Part shown: positions 26,170 to 36,113 of the stretch, piece after piece
Position numbering within the stretch: the stretch's first letter is position 1
Layout: every line of letters starts with the position of its first letter
Assembly: GCF_023702225.1 (NCBI RefSeq)
Contig: NZ_JAMQCO010000008.1
Location: 124,001 to 188,000 of the forward strand
Length of the DNA: 64,000 nucleotides
Direction of reading: 5' to 3'
Source of the DNA: Aureimonas altamirensis
GTDB lineage: Bacteria > Pseudomonadota > Alphaproteobacteria > Rhizobiales > Rhizobiaceae
Made by a program: the position numbers and the translations under genes
Notes under the pieces: model-generated
Databases searched by the model: none
What the model was told of the DNA's origin: nothing
The model's input: the letters and a program-made list of their open reading frames with translations, nothing else

Positions 26170-28081
26170 ATCCGACCCCTCCGATCACCTCATCGCCCTT
26201 CTTGCACGGAATGCGGACCGCCATGGAGAAGAGATCGCGCTGATGGAGCGCGACAGGGGCATATGGCAGGAATGGACGTGGCGCGCCTACTGCGACCATG
26301 TGCTGTCGCTGGCCGCCGGCTTCGAGGCGGCGGGCGTGAAGGCCGGCGACATCGTGCTCGTCATCGGCGACAACCGCCGTGCCCTGTATGCCGCCATGCT
26401 GGCGCTGATCGCCCTGCGCGCCATCCCCTCCCCCGCCTATTCCGACGTGAATGCCGACGAGCTTTCCGGCCAGGTCGGGCGCGAGGGCATAACCGTCGCC
26501 GTCGCCGAAGACCAGGAGCAGGTCGACAAGCTCATGCAGGTCCGGCAGGCCAACCCTGCCCTGACGCTGATCGCCTATGACGATCCGCGCGGCCTGAAGG
26601 GGCGCGAGCCCGCCGGCGTCGTCGCGCTGGCAACGCTGGTGGAGCAAGGAGCCCACCGGCTCGGCGCGGAAGCCGGCCTGCGGAACGCGCTGGTGGCCCG
26701 CCCGCGGGCCGACGACATCGCTGTCCTGCTGCACTCTTCGGGCACGACGGGCGTGCCGAAAGGCGTTCCCCTGCGCCATTCCCATGTTCTCAGCGGCGTG
26801 CGCAACGCGGCCGGCGCCGGCTATTTCGGGGAAGGCGAAGTCCACATGGCCTATCTTCCGATGGCCTGGGTGGGCGATTTCATCTTCTCCATCGGCGCTG
26901 CGTTGGCGCTGCGCTTCAGGGTCGCCATACCCGAAAGGCAGGAAACCGCCCTGCACGATCTGCGCGAGATCGCGCCGACCATCTACTTTTCGTCGCCGCG
27001 CGCCTGGTCCGCCATGCTGACGCGCATCCAGGTCGGCATGCAGGAATCCACGAAGCTGAAACGCGCTTTGTTCGATCATTTCACCGGCCTTGCCGTCGCC
27101 ACCGAGCGCAAGCGGCTCGACGGCCGGCAACCCGGTATCGGAGCCCGCCTGCACTGGTGGCTGGGTCGTGTCCTCGTCTTCGCGCCGCTGCTGGACCAGC
27201 TCGGCCTGTCACGCGTGAAGCGCCCCTACACGGCGGGCGAGGCCATTGGCGAGGACGTCTTCCTGTTCTTCCGCGCGCTGGGGCTGAACCTGCGGCAGTT
27301 CTACGGCCAGACCGAGAATTGCGCGCTTGCCGTCGCCCAGTCGCCCGGCGACCTCAAGCTGCATACGGTCGGCCGCCCCTTCCCCGGCGTTGAGATCCGC
27401 ATCGCCGATGACGGCGAGATCCTGATGCGCGGCAAGAACGTCTTCGACGGCTACCACCAGAACGAGAGCGCCAGCGCGGAGGCCATCCGCGACGGCTGGC
27501 TGCATACCGGCGACGCTGGGCACGTGGAGCCCGACGGCCAGCTCGTCGTGCTCGGGCGTGTATCGGAAGTCGTCCATACCGGCGACGGAGAGCGATACAT
27601 CCCGACCTATATCGAGAACCGGATGAAGTTCTCGCAGTACATCAAGGATGCCTGCATCATCGGCGAAGGGCAGCCCTATCTGTCGGCGCTGGTCAGCATC
27701 GATTTCGACGCCGCGGGCCATTACGCACAGGAACACGGCATCGCCTACACCTCCTATGCCGACCTGTCGCAGAAGCCCGAGATCGCCAGGCTGGTGCGCG
27801 GCGTCATCGCCGCAGTCAACAAGCGCCTGCCCGAAAAGCTCGCGATCCGGCGCTTCGTCAACCTGCACAAGGAGTTCGATCCCGACGACGGCGAGGTGAC
27901 GCGCACGCGCAAGCTGCGACGCAACGTCATCGATGCGCATTACGCGCCCATAATCGCCGCGCTCTACGAGGACGGGGACGAAATCCTGTACGAGGCGCGC
28001 GTGACATACGAGACGGGGGCGGAAGGCACGCTCAGCCGCCGGCTTGCACTGGTTGGCGTGGACGACCGGGAGAGCGCCTGA
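26159..28081 (+). CDS. long-chain-type acyl-CoA synthetase (AMP-binding)
   Basis: The product is 640 residues of the adenylate-forming superfamily. The AMP-binding P-loop is 'LLHSSGTTGVPKGVPLRHSH', the A-box-like motif is 'FYGQTENCALA', the hinge region is 'GWLHTGDAGHVEPDGQLVVLGRVSEVV', and a C-terminal catalytic-lysine segment is near 'TRTRKLRRNVID'. It would convert an organic or fatty acid, ATP and CoA into acyl-CoA in the cytosol. It is translated from within the livG tail and overlaps livH by one base. I infer that it activates the acid imported by the surrounding ABC transporter. The hinge lacks the usual G-R-x-K-E pattern (here GRVSEVV). Confidence 0.9.
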   Translation: MPHESDPSDHLIALLARNADRHGEEIALMERDRGIWQEWTWRAYCDHVLSLAAGFEAAGVKAGDIVLVIGDNRRALYAAMLALIALRAIPSPAYSDVNADELSGQVGREGITVAVAEDQEQVDKLMQVRQANPALTLIAYDDPRGLKGREPAGVVALATLVEQGAHRLGAEAGLRNALVARPRADDIAVLLHSSGTTGVPKGVPLRHSHVLSGVRNAAGAGYFGEGEVHMAYLPMAWVGDFIFSIGAALALRFRVAIPERQETALHDLREIAPTIYFSSPRAWSAMLTRIQVGMQESTKLKRALFDHFTGLAVATERKRLDGRQPGIGARLHWWLGRVLVFAPLLDQLGLSRVKRPYTAGEAIGEDVFLFFRALGLNLRQFYGQTENCALAVAQSPGDLKLHTVGRPFPGVEIRIADDGEILMRGKNVFDGYHQNESASAEAIRDGWLHTGDAGHVEPDGQLVVLGRVSEVVHTGDGERYIPTYIENRMKFSQYIKDACIIGEGQPYLSALVSIDFDAAGHYAQEHGIAYTSYADLSQKPEIARLVRGVIAAVNKRLPEKLAIRRFVNLHKEFDPDDGEVTRTRKLRRNVIDAHYAPIIAALYEDGDEILYEARVTYETGAEGTLSRRLALVGVDDRESA

Positions 28082-28959
28082 TGGAGTATTTCGTCGAACT
28101 GCTCGTCAATGGCGCCCTGACGGGCCTGATGTACAGCCTCGTCGCGCTCGGCATCGTGCTCATCTACAAATCGGCCGGCGTGCCGAATCTGGCGCAGGGC
28201 GCCATCGTCATGACGGCCGCCTATGCCGTCTGGCTGCTCGTCGGCGCGGGCCTTCCCCTGTTCGCCGCCATCGCGCTGGCCGCCATCATCATGTTCGCCC
28301 TCGGCCTTGCCGTCGAGCGCCTGCTCCTGCGGCGCATGGTCGGCCAGCCCATCATCATGGTCGTCATGCTGACGCTGGGGCTCGAGATCTTCCTGCGGGG
28401 CTTCGGCCCCGGCCTTCTCGGCGCCGGGCCGAAATCGCTGGATATCGGCATCGGCCTTGCGCCCGTCATCATCGGCGACGTCTTCATCAACCGCGCCTAC
28501 CTGATCGGCGGCGCGGTGGCGCTGGTCATGGTGGCGGCCTCGCTCCTGTTCTTCCGCACCCGCCTCGGCACCAAGTTGCGCGCCGTCTCGGACGACCATG
28601 TGTCGTCCTGGGCGGTGGGCATATCCGTCGAACGGGCCATCGGCGTCTCGTGGGGGCTGGCCGGCGTGTCGGCCGTCGCCGCCGGCGTGTTGTGGGGCTC
28701 GGTCCAGAGCGTCGACTGGACCCTTTCGGCATTGCTGTTCCCGGCGATCGCGGTGGTTATCCTGGGCGGGATCGACTCCATCTGGGGCGTCCTCGTGGGC
28801 GGGCTCGTGGTGGGCATCCTCGGCTCGGTCATTCCGGGCTATCTCGACAGCGCGTTGGGTGGCGGCACGCGCGATGTCGTCACCTCGCTCGTCATCCTCC
28901 TGACCATCATGATCCGGCCGTACGGCATCTTCGGCCGCGAGAACATCGAGAGGATCTGA
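28081..28959 (+). CDS. livH: branched-chain-type ABC transporter permease LivH
   Basis: The product is 292 residues with about eight hydrophobic helices. The opening 'LLVNGALTGLMYSLVALGIVLIYKSAGVPNLAQGAIVMTAAY' and the late 'VVILGGIDSIWGVLVGGLVVGIL' are the LivH hallmarks. It forms the inner-membrane channel with LivM. It overlaps the ligase stop by one base and precedes livM by 4 bp. Confidence 0.93.
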   Translation: MEYFVELLVNGALTGLMYSLVALGIVLIYKSAGVPNLAQGAIVMTAAYAVWLLVGAGLPLFAAIALAAIIMFALGLAVERLLLRRMVGQPIIMVVMLTLGLEIFLRGFGPGLLGAGPKSLDIGIGLAPVIIGDVFINRAYLIGGAVALVMVAASLLFFRTRLGTKLRAVSDDHVSSWAVGISVERAIGVSWGLAGVSAVAAGVLWGSVQSVDWTLSALLFPAIAVVILGGIDSIWGVLVGGLVVGILGSVIPGYLDSALGGGTRDVVTSLVILLTIMIRPYGIFGRENIERI

Positions 28960-28963
28960 GCCC

Positions 28964-30037
28964 ATGTTCTACCGCCTCGCAGGCGTCCACCACACCAGCT
29001 ACAGGTCGGCGATGCGGCTTTGGCCGGTCCCCGCCGACCGCTGGCAGGTGCTGGCCATCCTGGCCCTGGCGCTCGCCGCCCCCTTCCTCCTGTCCAGCCT
29101 CCACCTCGGCTCCTACGTGCTGCCCTGGCTGATCTGGAGCGCGGCGAGCCTGTCGCTGACGCTGCTGATGGGATTTGCCGGGCAGCTCCATTTCGGCTTC
29201 GCCGCCGTCATGGCCATCGGCGCCTATACGTCCATCCACCTGACGCGGGCGGGCGTGCCCTTCGAGCTGGCGCTGATCGGCGCGGGCCTCGTCTCGGCGG
29301 TCATCGGCTGCATCTTCGGCGCCGCAGCGCTGCGGGTGAAGGGGCTGTACCTCGTCATGGCCACGCTGGCCATGCAGTATCTGGTGGACTGGGTCATCAT
29401 CAACGTGCCGGCGATTTCGGGCGGCGCCCAGGCGACGCTGCAGACGCCTTCGGTCAGCCTGTTCTTCATTCCCATCGACGGGCCCTTCGCGCGCTACTAC
29501 GCCGCGCTCGCCTGGACGGTGGTCGTGACGCTGTTCCTGCTCAACGTGCAGCGCAGCGCCTTCGGACGCGCCCTCGTCGCCATCCGCGAAAAGGACTTCG
29601 CAGCCGCCGTCATCGGCGTCGACCCTTTCCGCACCAAGCTCGGCGCGTTCTTCACCTCGTCGTTCCTGGGCGGCGTTTCCGGGGCCATCCTGGCGTTCTG
29701 CTACTATCGGGCCGTCACGCCGGAACAATTCAGCTTCAACATCTCCATCCAGCTCGTCGCCATGGTGCTGGTCGGCGGGCTCGGCAGCGTCATCGGCGCC
29801 TTCTTCGGCGCCGGTTTCGTGCTGCTGCTGCCCATCGTCCTCACCAATCTGGCGGCAGAGCTGTCGGCAGCCGGCTGGCTGCAGGTATCCGCCAACCTGC
29901 TCGCCCACCTGCCCCTGATGGTCTACGGCGCGCTCATCGTCGGCTTTCTCGTCTTCGAGCCGCTGGGCCTCGCCAAGATCTACGACAACATCCGCAACAC
30001 GCTGCTCGTATGGCCATTCCGCCATGCGAAACATTAG
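28964..30037 (+). CDS. livM: branched-chain-type ABC transporter permease LivM
   Basis: The product is 357 residues. A roughly 25-residue polar N-terminus precedes about nine helices. LivM signatures are 'SLSLTLLMGFAGQLHFGFAAVMAIGAYTSIHL', the coupling loop 'SAFGRALVAIREKDFAAAVIGVDPFRTKLGAFFTSSFLGGVSGAI', and 'MVLVGGLGSVIGAFFGA'. It pairs with LivH. A C-terminal polar tail continues beyond the last helix. The binding-protein gene follows after 33 bp. Confidence 0.93.
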   Translation: MFYRLAGVHHTSYRSAMRLWPVPADRWQVLAILALALAAPFLLSSLHLGSYVLPWLIWSAASLSLTLLMGFAGQLHFGFAAVMAIGAYTSIHLTRAGVPFELALIGAGLVSAVIGCIFGAAALRVKGLYLVMATLAMQYLVDWVIINVPAISGGAQATLQTPSVSLFFIPIDGPFARYYAALAWTVVVTLFLLNVQRSAFGRALVAIREKDFAAAVIGVDPFRTKLGAFFTSSFLGGVSGAILAFCYYRAVTPEQFSFNISIQLVAMVLVGGLGSVIGAFFGAGFVLLLPIVLTNLAAELSAAGWLQVSANLLAHLPLMVYGALIVGFLVFEPLGLAKIYDNIRNTLLVWPFRHAKH

Positions 30038-30070
30038 CCGACAAAACGGTATCTGGGAGGAACCGCAATC

Positions 30071-31306
30071 ATGTCCATGAGGAAACGTCTGCTGGCCGGG
30101 CTCACCGCCGTCGCGCTCTCGGCCGGCACGGCCGCCGCACAGGAGCCGGTCAAGTTCGGCCTGCTGCAGGATTTCACGGCGGTCTACACGTTCGTGACCG
30201 GAGAATACAACCAGGGCCAGCGCGACTACCTGACCCTCGTCAACGAGGAAGGCGGCATCGACGGCACCACCTTCGAGGCCATCGTGCGTGACACGGGCAA
30301 CCAGCCGCAGCGCGGCATCGAAGCCTACAACCGCGCGCGCGACGAAGGGGCGATCCTGTTCGACTTCCTGTCGACGCCGGTCTCCCGCGCCATCGTCCCC
30401 GCGGCATTGCAGGACAAGGTGGTGATGATCACGCCCGTCCACGGGCGCGGCGACGCCTCCGACGGAGAGACCTTCCCCTACGTCTTCCCGGTCATGGCCA
30501 CCTACTGGTCGCAGGCCGCGATCCTGGCCAAATGGATCGAGGACAATGGCGGGCTGGACGGCAAGAAGATCGCCCTCGTGCACATCGACTCGCCCTTCGG
30601 ACGCGAGCCGATACCCGTGCTCCAGGATCTGGCGGCGGAGAAGAATTTCGAGCTGCGCACCTTCGCCTATGCAAGTCCCGGCAACGAGCAGACGTCCACC
30701 TGGACGGAGGTGCGCCGCTACCGGCCGGACTACGCCATCATCTGGGGAGCCGGCGGCGGACAGGCCGTCTCGGTCCGCGAGGCGGTGCGCAACGGCATTC
30801 CGCCGGAGAACATCATGTCGGTCGTCTGGCTTGCCGAAACGGATGCCAACACCGTCGGCGCGGACACGATGGTGGGCGTCAAGCGTTTCGAGGCGGTTGC
30901 GCCCGGCATGGATACGCCGATCCTGCAGCGTATCAAGGAAAAGGTCGTCGACGCCGGAAAGGGTGCGGGCGACGCGTCCAAGGTCGGTTCCTCCTATTAC
31001 AATCTCGGCGTCGCCACCATGGCGGTGGCGGTGGAGGCGGCGCGCCTCGCCATGGCCGAAGGGGACGGGCCGTTGACGGGCGAGCGCCTCAAGGACGGGT
31101 TCCAGAAGATATCCAGCTTCGACGCGGAAGGGCTGATGCCGCCCATCACCATCACCGCGCAGGACCATCAGGGCGGCGGCATGGGCCGCGTGTCGCAATG
31201 GAACGGAACCGCCTTCGAGCCGGTGGGCGAATGGGGCAACGCCTACCCGGAGATCGTCCAGAAGGAGATCGACGAAGGGGCGGCGGGCTTCCGCGAAGGG
31301 CGCTGA
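30071..31306 (+). CDS. livK: branched-chain-type ABC transporter substrate-binding protein
   Basis: The product is 411 residues. A Sec signal peptide (MSMRKRLLAGLTAVALSAG... cleaved near AAA-QE) is followed by a Leu/Ile/Val-binding-type bilobal domain ('PVKFGLLQDFTAVYTFVTGEYNQGQRDYLTLVNEEGGIDG'). GGGAGG precedes ATG 30071. This binding-protein class also serves aromatic acids, amides, urea and fatty-acid-like ligands. Given the two ligases in the operon, a carboxylic acid is a better guess than an amino acid, but this is inference. Confidence 0.92.
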   Translation: MSMRKRLLAGLTAVALSAGTAAAQEPVKFGLLQDFTAVYTFVTGEYNQGQRDYLTLVNEEGGIDGTTFEAIVRDTGNQPQRGIEAYNRARDEGAILFDFLSTPVSRAIVPAALQDKVVMITPVHGRGDASDGETFPYVFPVMATYWSQAAILAKWIEDNGGLDGKKIALVHIDSPFGREPIPVLQDLAAEKNFELRTFAYASPGNEQTSTWTEVRRYRPDYAIIWGAGGGQAVSVREAVRNGIPPENIMSVVWLAETDANTVGADTMVGVKRFEAVAPGMDTPILQRIKEKVVDAGKGAGDASKVGSSYYNLGVATMAVAVEAARLAMAEGDGPLTGERLKDGFQKISSFDAEGLMPPITITAQDHQGGGMGRVSQWNGTAFEPVGEWGNAYPEIVQKEIDEGAAGFREGR

Positions 31307-31309
31307 GCG

Positions 31310-32101
<792 letters not shown>

Positions 32102-32111
32102 GGGTGGGCTG

Positions 32112-33338
32112 ATGTGGCGTTTCGACCCCGAGCTGGAACGACGCCGGCCGGAGATCCGGCAGGCCGAGCAGTTCCTGCACCTGCGCGCGCTGCTGTCGCG
32201 CGCGTCGGCCGAGGCGCCCGGCTGGCGCCGGCGGCTTGCCGGCATCGACGTGGACGGCATCGCCGGGCCGCAGGATCTTGCGCACCTTCCCTTGCTGCGC
32301 AAATCCGACCTGCCGGCGCTGCAACAGGACGATCCGCCCTTCGGCGGGTTGACCCTGTCGATGCCCGGACGCCTTGCAAGGCTGTATCTGTCGCCCGGCC
32401 CGATAGCCGATCCCGAAGGTTCGGGACCGGACTGGTGGGGCGCGGCGCGGGCTTTCCACGCATTGGGCCTCAAGCCCGGCGACGTTGTCCATAACGCGTT
32501 CTCGTACCACCTGACGCCGGCTGGAACCCTGTTCGAAAGCGGCGCCCATGCGCTGGGATGCGCCGTCATTCCGGCAGGCACGGGCGGCACCGAGGGCCAG
32601 TTGGACGCCATGGCGCGGTTTCGCCCGACGGCCTATTGCGGCACGCCGGATTTCCTGAAGTTCCTGATCGACAAGGCCGGGGAAACGGGAAGGGACATCC
32701 GCTTCCTGACCCGCGCTCTGGTGTCCGGCGCCGCCTTGCCGCCGTCGCTGCGCGCCACGCTGGAAGGCCATGGGCTGACGGTTCGACAGGCCTTCGGCAC
32801 GGCGGACCTCGGCATCGTCGCGCACGAGACGGGCGCACCCGAAGACGGCATGGTGGTCGGCGAGGAGGTGATCGTGGAGATCGTCGCGCCCGGCACCGGC
32901 GAGCCGCTGCCCGACGGCGAAGTGGGCGAACTGGTGGTCACGCGGCTGAACGCCGACTACCCGCTGTTTCGCTTCGCCACCGGCGACCTGTCCGCCTTCA
33001 TGACGGAACCTGTGGTCGACGGCCGGACCAACCGGCGCATCCGCGGCTGGATGGGCCGTGCGGACCAGGCGACCAAGGTTCGCGGCATGTTCGTGCGGCC
33101 CGAGCAGATCGCCGAGATCGGCCGGCGACATCCCGGATTGAAGCGTCTGCGTCTGGTGGTGACCCGCGCCGACGAACGGGACGAGATGCTTCTGCTCGCC
33201 GAAAGCGCGGATACCGCCATCGACGCCGCATTGCGCGACACGCTTGCAGACGTGACGAAGCTCAAGGGCGCCGTCACGGTGGTTGCGCCCGGCACGCTGC
33301 CGCGGGACGGGAAGGTGATCTCCGACGAACGCGGATAG
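32112..33338 (+). CDS. phenylacetate-CoA ligase-like AMP-binding enzyme
   Basis: The product is 408 residues, somewhat shorter than PaaK (about 435). The N-terminus ('RQAEQFLHLRALLSRASAEAPGWRRRLAGIDVDGIAGPQDLAHLPLLRKSDL') and the central 'GDVVHNAFSYHLTPAGTLFESGAHALGCAVIPAGTGGTEGQLD' are the PaaK pattern; 'QAFGTADLGIVAHE' and 'YPLFRFATGDLSAF' follow, with a short C-terminal domain containing 'GRADQATKVRGMFVRPEQIAEI'. ATG 32112 is the natural start; the frame runs back through livF. It is the last gene of the operon and the second CoA ligase in it. A usual PaaK substrate-loop lysine motif (S..GTTG.P) is not evident, reading GTGG instead, so activity should not be assumed. Confidence 0.85.
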   Translation: MWRFDPELERRRPEIRQAEQFLHLRALLSRASAEAPGWRRRLAGIDVDGIAGPQDLAHLPLLRKSDLPALQQDDPPFGGLTLSMPGRLARLYLSPGPIADPEGSGPDWWGAARAFHALGLKPGDVVHNAFSYHLTPAGTLFESGAHALGCAVIPAGTGGTEGQLDAMARFRPTAYCGTPDFLKFLIDKAGETGRDIRFLTRALVSGAALPPSLRATLEGHGLTVRQAFGTADLGIVAHETGAPEDGMVVGEEVIVEIVAPGTGEPLPDGEVGELVVTRLNADYPLFRFATGDLSAFMTEPVVDGRTNRRIRGWMGRADQATKVRGMFVRPEQIAEIGRRHPGLKRLRLVVTRADERDEMLLLAESADTAIDAALRDTLADVTKLKGAVTVVAPGTLPRDGKVISDERG

Positions 33339-33435
33339 GACCGCAAGAACCGGGATGCGGGAAGCGATCCGACCCGGCATGCTCCATGGCAGTTGCCGAC
33401 CGAAGGGGCTATCTGTGTCCCGCAAGGAGACCGCC

Positions 33436-34518
33436 ATGTTGTCACGCGACGACGATCATTTCTGGCAGGCCGTGACGGTGCGCGACGCCGCCTTCGACGG
33501 CCGCTTCGTCTATGCCGTCCGCACCACCGGCGTCTATTGCCGCCCGTCCTGCCCGTCGCGCCCGAAGCGGCGCGACAACGTGTCCTTCCATGCCGGACCG
33601 TCGGCGGCCGAGGCGGCCGGCTTCCGGGCCTGCCTTCGCTGCCGACCGAACGAGTTGAGGCCCGACGCCGCCCTCGACGATATCCTCGCGGCGGCCTGCC
33701 AGCGTATCGAGGCCGCGGAGACCGAGCCGCGGCTGGCCGAGCTGTCCGCCGCAGCCGGCTACAGCCCCTATCATTTCCAACGCCTGTTCAAGGAACGGAT
33801 CGGTTTGACGCCGAAGCAATATGCGAAGGCACGCCGCAAGGTGCGGCTGCGCGACGGGCTTGCCGGTGCCGCATCGGTGACGGATGCCATCTACGCCGCC
33901 GGCTACGGCGCCAGTTCGCGCGCCTATGGCGACGGCGATGTGCTGGGCATGACGCCACGAAGCTTTCGGCGCGGCGCGAAGGGCGAGCGCATCGTCCATG
34001 CCATGGCGGGCTCCAGCCTGGGCCCGGTCCTTGTGGCGGCTACGGCGCGCGGCATCTGCATGATCGAGTTCGGGGACGAATCCACGCTGCTGCAGCGGCT
34101 GGTCGCGCGTTTCCCCGGGGCGGAGCTGGCATCCGGAGACGCGTCCTTCGCAGATCTCGTCACGCGTGTCGTCGCCCTTGTGGACGCGCCCGGCGCGACC
34201 AGTGCCGACCTGCCGCTGGATATCAGGGGCACGGCCTTCCAGGAACGCGTCTGGCAGTCCCTGATGCAGATTCCCGCAGGGCAGACGGTCAGCTATGCCG
34301 GGCTTGCCGAGCGGATCGGCCGCCCCGGAGCGGCCCGGGCCGTGGCGCGCGCCTGCGCCGGCAACGGCATCGCTGTGGCCATACCATGCCACCGCGTGGT
34401 GCGCGGCAATGGCGACCTCTCCGGCTATCGCTGGGGAGTCGAGCGCAAGCGCGCCCTGCTGGACAGGGAGCGCCTCAATCCGGAGCATCGAGAACGGGAC
34501 CGGCCGGGGCGTAATTGA
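33436..34518 (+). CDS. ada: bifunctional Ada: DNA methyl-phosphotriester sensor and O6-methylguanine methyltransferase
   Basis: The product is 360 residues. The N-terminal zinc domain has four cysteines ('YCRPSCPSRP' with C35 and C39, and 'CLRCRPNE'). An AraC-type HTH region follows ('ELSAAAGYSPYHFQRLFKERIGLTPKQYAKARR'), then the methyltransferase domain ending in the suicide active site PCHRVV and 'GYRWGVERKRALL'. It accepts methyl groups and, once methylated, would activate repair genes. ATG 33436 has AAGGAG seven bases upstream. The last 44 bp overlap the convergent phosphatase gene. Confidence 0.95.
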   Translation: MLSRDDDHFWQAVTVRDAAFDGRFVYAVRTTGVYCRPSCPSRPKRRDNVSFHAGPSAAEAAGFRACLRCRPNELRPDAALDDILAAACQRIEAAETEPRLAELSAAAGYSPYHFQRLFKERIGLTPKQYAKARRKVRLRDGLAGAASVTDAIYAAGYGASSRAYGDGDVLGMTPRSFRRGAKGERIVHAMAGSSLGPVLVAATARGICMIEFGDESTLLQRLVARFPGAELASGDASFADLVTRVVALVDAPGATSADLPLDIRGTAFQERVWQSLMQIPAGQTVSYAGLAERIGRPGAARAVARACAGNGIAVAIPCHRVVRGNGDLSGYRWGVERKRALLDRERLNPEHRERDRPGRN

Positions 34519-35077
34519 AGAGCTCCAGCCGCATGTCGCCTGGCGCGCGCTGACACAGGATCGTCAGGCTGGCCGGGCCGACAGGGATGATCCGTTTCGG
34601 TGTCAGTCCCAGGAAGCTTTCCAGCAGCGTGCGCACGACGCCGCCATGCGCGACCACGAGAAGCGTGGACCGCGTTTCCCCTACCAGGCCGAGGACGGCC
34701 CGGCTGGTACGGGCCCGGAAGTCGCTCCAGCTTTCACCGCCGGGCGGCGTATGCGTGCCTGCTCGCCAGCCGTGATAGGCCGCCGCATCGGCTGCCACGA
34801 GGTCGGCGATGGGCTGGCCAGTCCAATCTCCGAGATCGTTCTCGCGCAGGTCGCGGCGCTGCTCGGCATCGCCATAGCCCAGAAGCTCGGCCGTGGCCCG
34901 GCAACGAACGAGATCGGACGTCGCCGCGCGTTCGGGCGCCAGCGCGGCGATCGTGCCGGCCAGCGCCCGCGCCTGCGCTCGGCCCCGTTCGGACAAGTCG
35001 ATGTCGGCCTGCCCGGCCAGGCGTCGAACGGCATTGGACTGGGACTCTCCATGTCGCACCAGAAGAATGCGTTTCAT
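34475..35077 (-). CDS. histidine phosphatase family protein (phosphoglycerate mutase-like)
   Basis: The product is 200 residues. The phosphorylated-histidine motif is at the N-terminus ('RILLVRHGESQSN'). The downstream arginine and glutamate ('RENDLGDWTG') and the second catalytic histidine ('LLVVAHGGVVRTLL') complete the active site. The family removes phosphate from small molecules or proteins. Its start overlaps the upstream ABC ATPase stop by four bases (ATGA), so it belongs to that operon. That coupling suggests the imported compound is a phosphate ester (inference). No Sec signal is seen, so it should act in the cytosol. Confidence 0.9.
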   Translation of the reverse strand: MKRILLVRHGESQSNAVRRLAGQADIDLSERGRAQARALAGTIAALAPERAATSDLVRCRATAELLGYGDAEQRRDLRENDLGDWTGQPIADLVAADAAAYHGWRAGTHTPPGGESWSDFRARTSRAVLGLVGETRSTLLVVAHGGVVRTLLESFLGLTPKRIIPVGPASLTILCQRAPGDMRLELFNYAPAGPVLDAPD

Positions 35078-36111
35078 GTCAGACGGGCTCCGTCGCTGGA
35101 AAAGCATGCGGCCGCCCGCTCGGGTATGTGGAAATGGACGCTCTGGCCCACGGCAAAGGCCGGTGCGCGGTCCACGACGGCCGTCAGCCGCATGTCCTTC
35201 GAGATTCCGGTTATCATCGTGCGGCCGGCCATCGGACTGGCTTCGGCATAGTCGAGGCCGATCGTGGAGCGACCGGCCTCCGCCGTCACGGAAAGGTCTT
35301 CCGGCCGGAACATGAAGAAGCGGTCGTCCGCCTGGGCGGAGAGCGGATGGCCTTCCGGCAGCGCCCTGGCAGGCACCAGATTGGCGGGCGGCGTACCGAC
35401 GAACGTCGCGACGAACGCCGTGTCGGGGGACAGTACAAGCTCTGCCGGCGGGCCGAACTGCTCGACCCGCCCGCCGTTCATCACGGCGACGTGGCTGGCC
35501 ATGGTCATCGCCTCCACCTGGTCGTGCGTGACATAGACCGAGGTTGCCCCCGTCGCACGGTGGATGCGCAGCAACTCGCTGCGCATTTCCACCCGCAGCT
35601 TGGCATCGAGGTTCGACAAGGGCTCGTCGAACAACAGGATGCCCGGCCTGGGTGCGATGACGCGGGCGATGGCCACACGTTGCTGCTGGCCGCCGGAAAT
35701 CTCGTTGGGGAAGCGCTCGGACAGGTGCCCGATGCCCATCAGGTCGAGGACTTCGTCCGCGCGTGCCCGGCGCTCGGCGCGCGACAGGCCGGCGACCTTG
35801 AGCGGCCAGTCCACATTGCCGCGCACCGTCATATGAGGCCACAGGGCGTAGGACTGGAAGACGAGCCCGGCATTGCGCGCCGCCGGATCGATGACCCAGC
35901 CCTTGTCCCCGTCGGATACGACGCGCCCGTCGAATTCGATCGTGCCGGCACTCGGCGTCTCCAGCCCTGCCAACATGCGCAGCATCGTGGACTTGCCGCA
36001 GCCCGAAGGACCAACCAGCACCAGGAAGGCGCCGTCCGGCACCTCCAGCGAGACGCCGTCGACGGCGAAGACTCCGTTGAATCGTTTCGTCAGGTTTCGG
36101 ATACGAAGCAT
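35074..36111 (-). CDS. Fbp/Pot-type ABC transporter ATP-binding protein
   Basis: The product is 345 residues. Walker A is GPSGCGKS, the Q-loop lies in 'LVFQSYALWPHMTV', the signature is ISGGQQQR, Walker B is 'GILLFDEPLSNLD' and the switch is in 'YVTHDQVEAM', followed by a C-terminal TOBE-like regulatory domain ('MFRPEDLSVTAEAG...GISKDMRLTAVV'). This is the iron/polyamine/sugar-phosphate (FbpC/PotA/AfuC) class. It lies 2 bp after the permease gene and overlaps the phosphatase gene. Confidence 0.92.
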   Translation of the reverse strand: MLRIRNLTKRFNGVFAVDGVSLEVPDGAFLVLVGPSGCGKSTMLRMLAGLETPSAGTIEFDGRVVSDGDKGWVIDPAARNAGLVFQSYALWPHMTVRGNVDWPLKVAGLSRAERRARADEVLDLMGIGHLSERFPNEISGGQQQRVAIARVIAPRPGILLFDEPLSNLDAKLRVEMRSELLRIHRATGATSVYVTHDQVEAMTMASHVAVMNGGRVEQFGPPAELVLSPDTAFVATFVGTPPANLVPARALPEGHPLSAQADDRFFMFRPEDLSVTAEAGRSTIGLDYAEASPMAGRTMITGISKDMRLTAVVDRAPAFAVGQSVHFHIPERAAACFSSDGARLT

Positions 36112-36113
36112 GG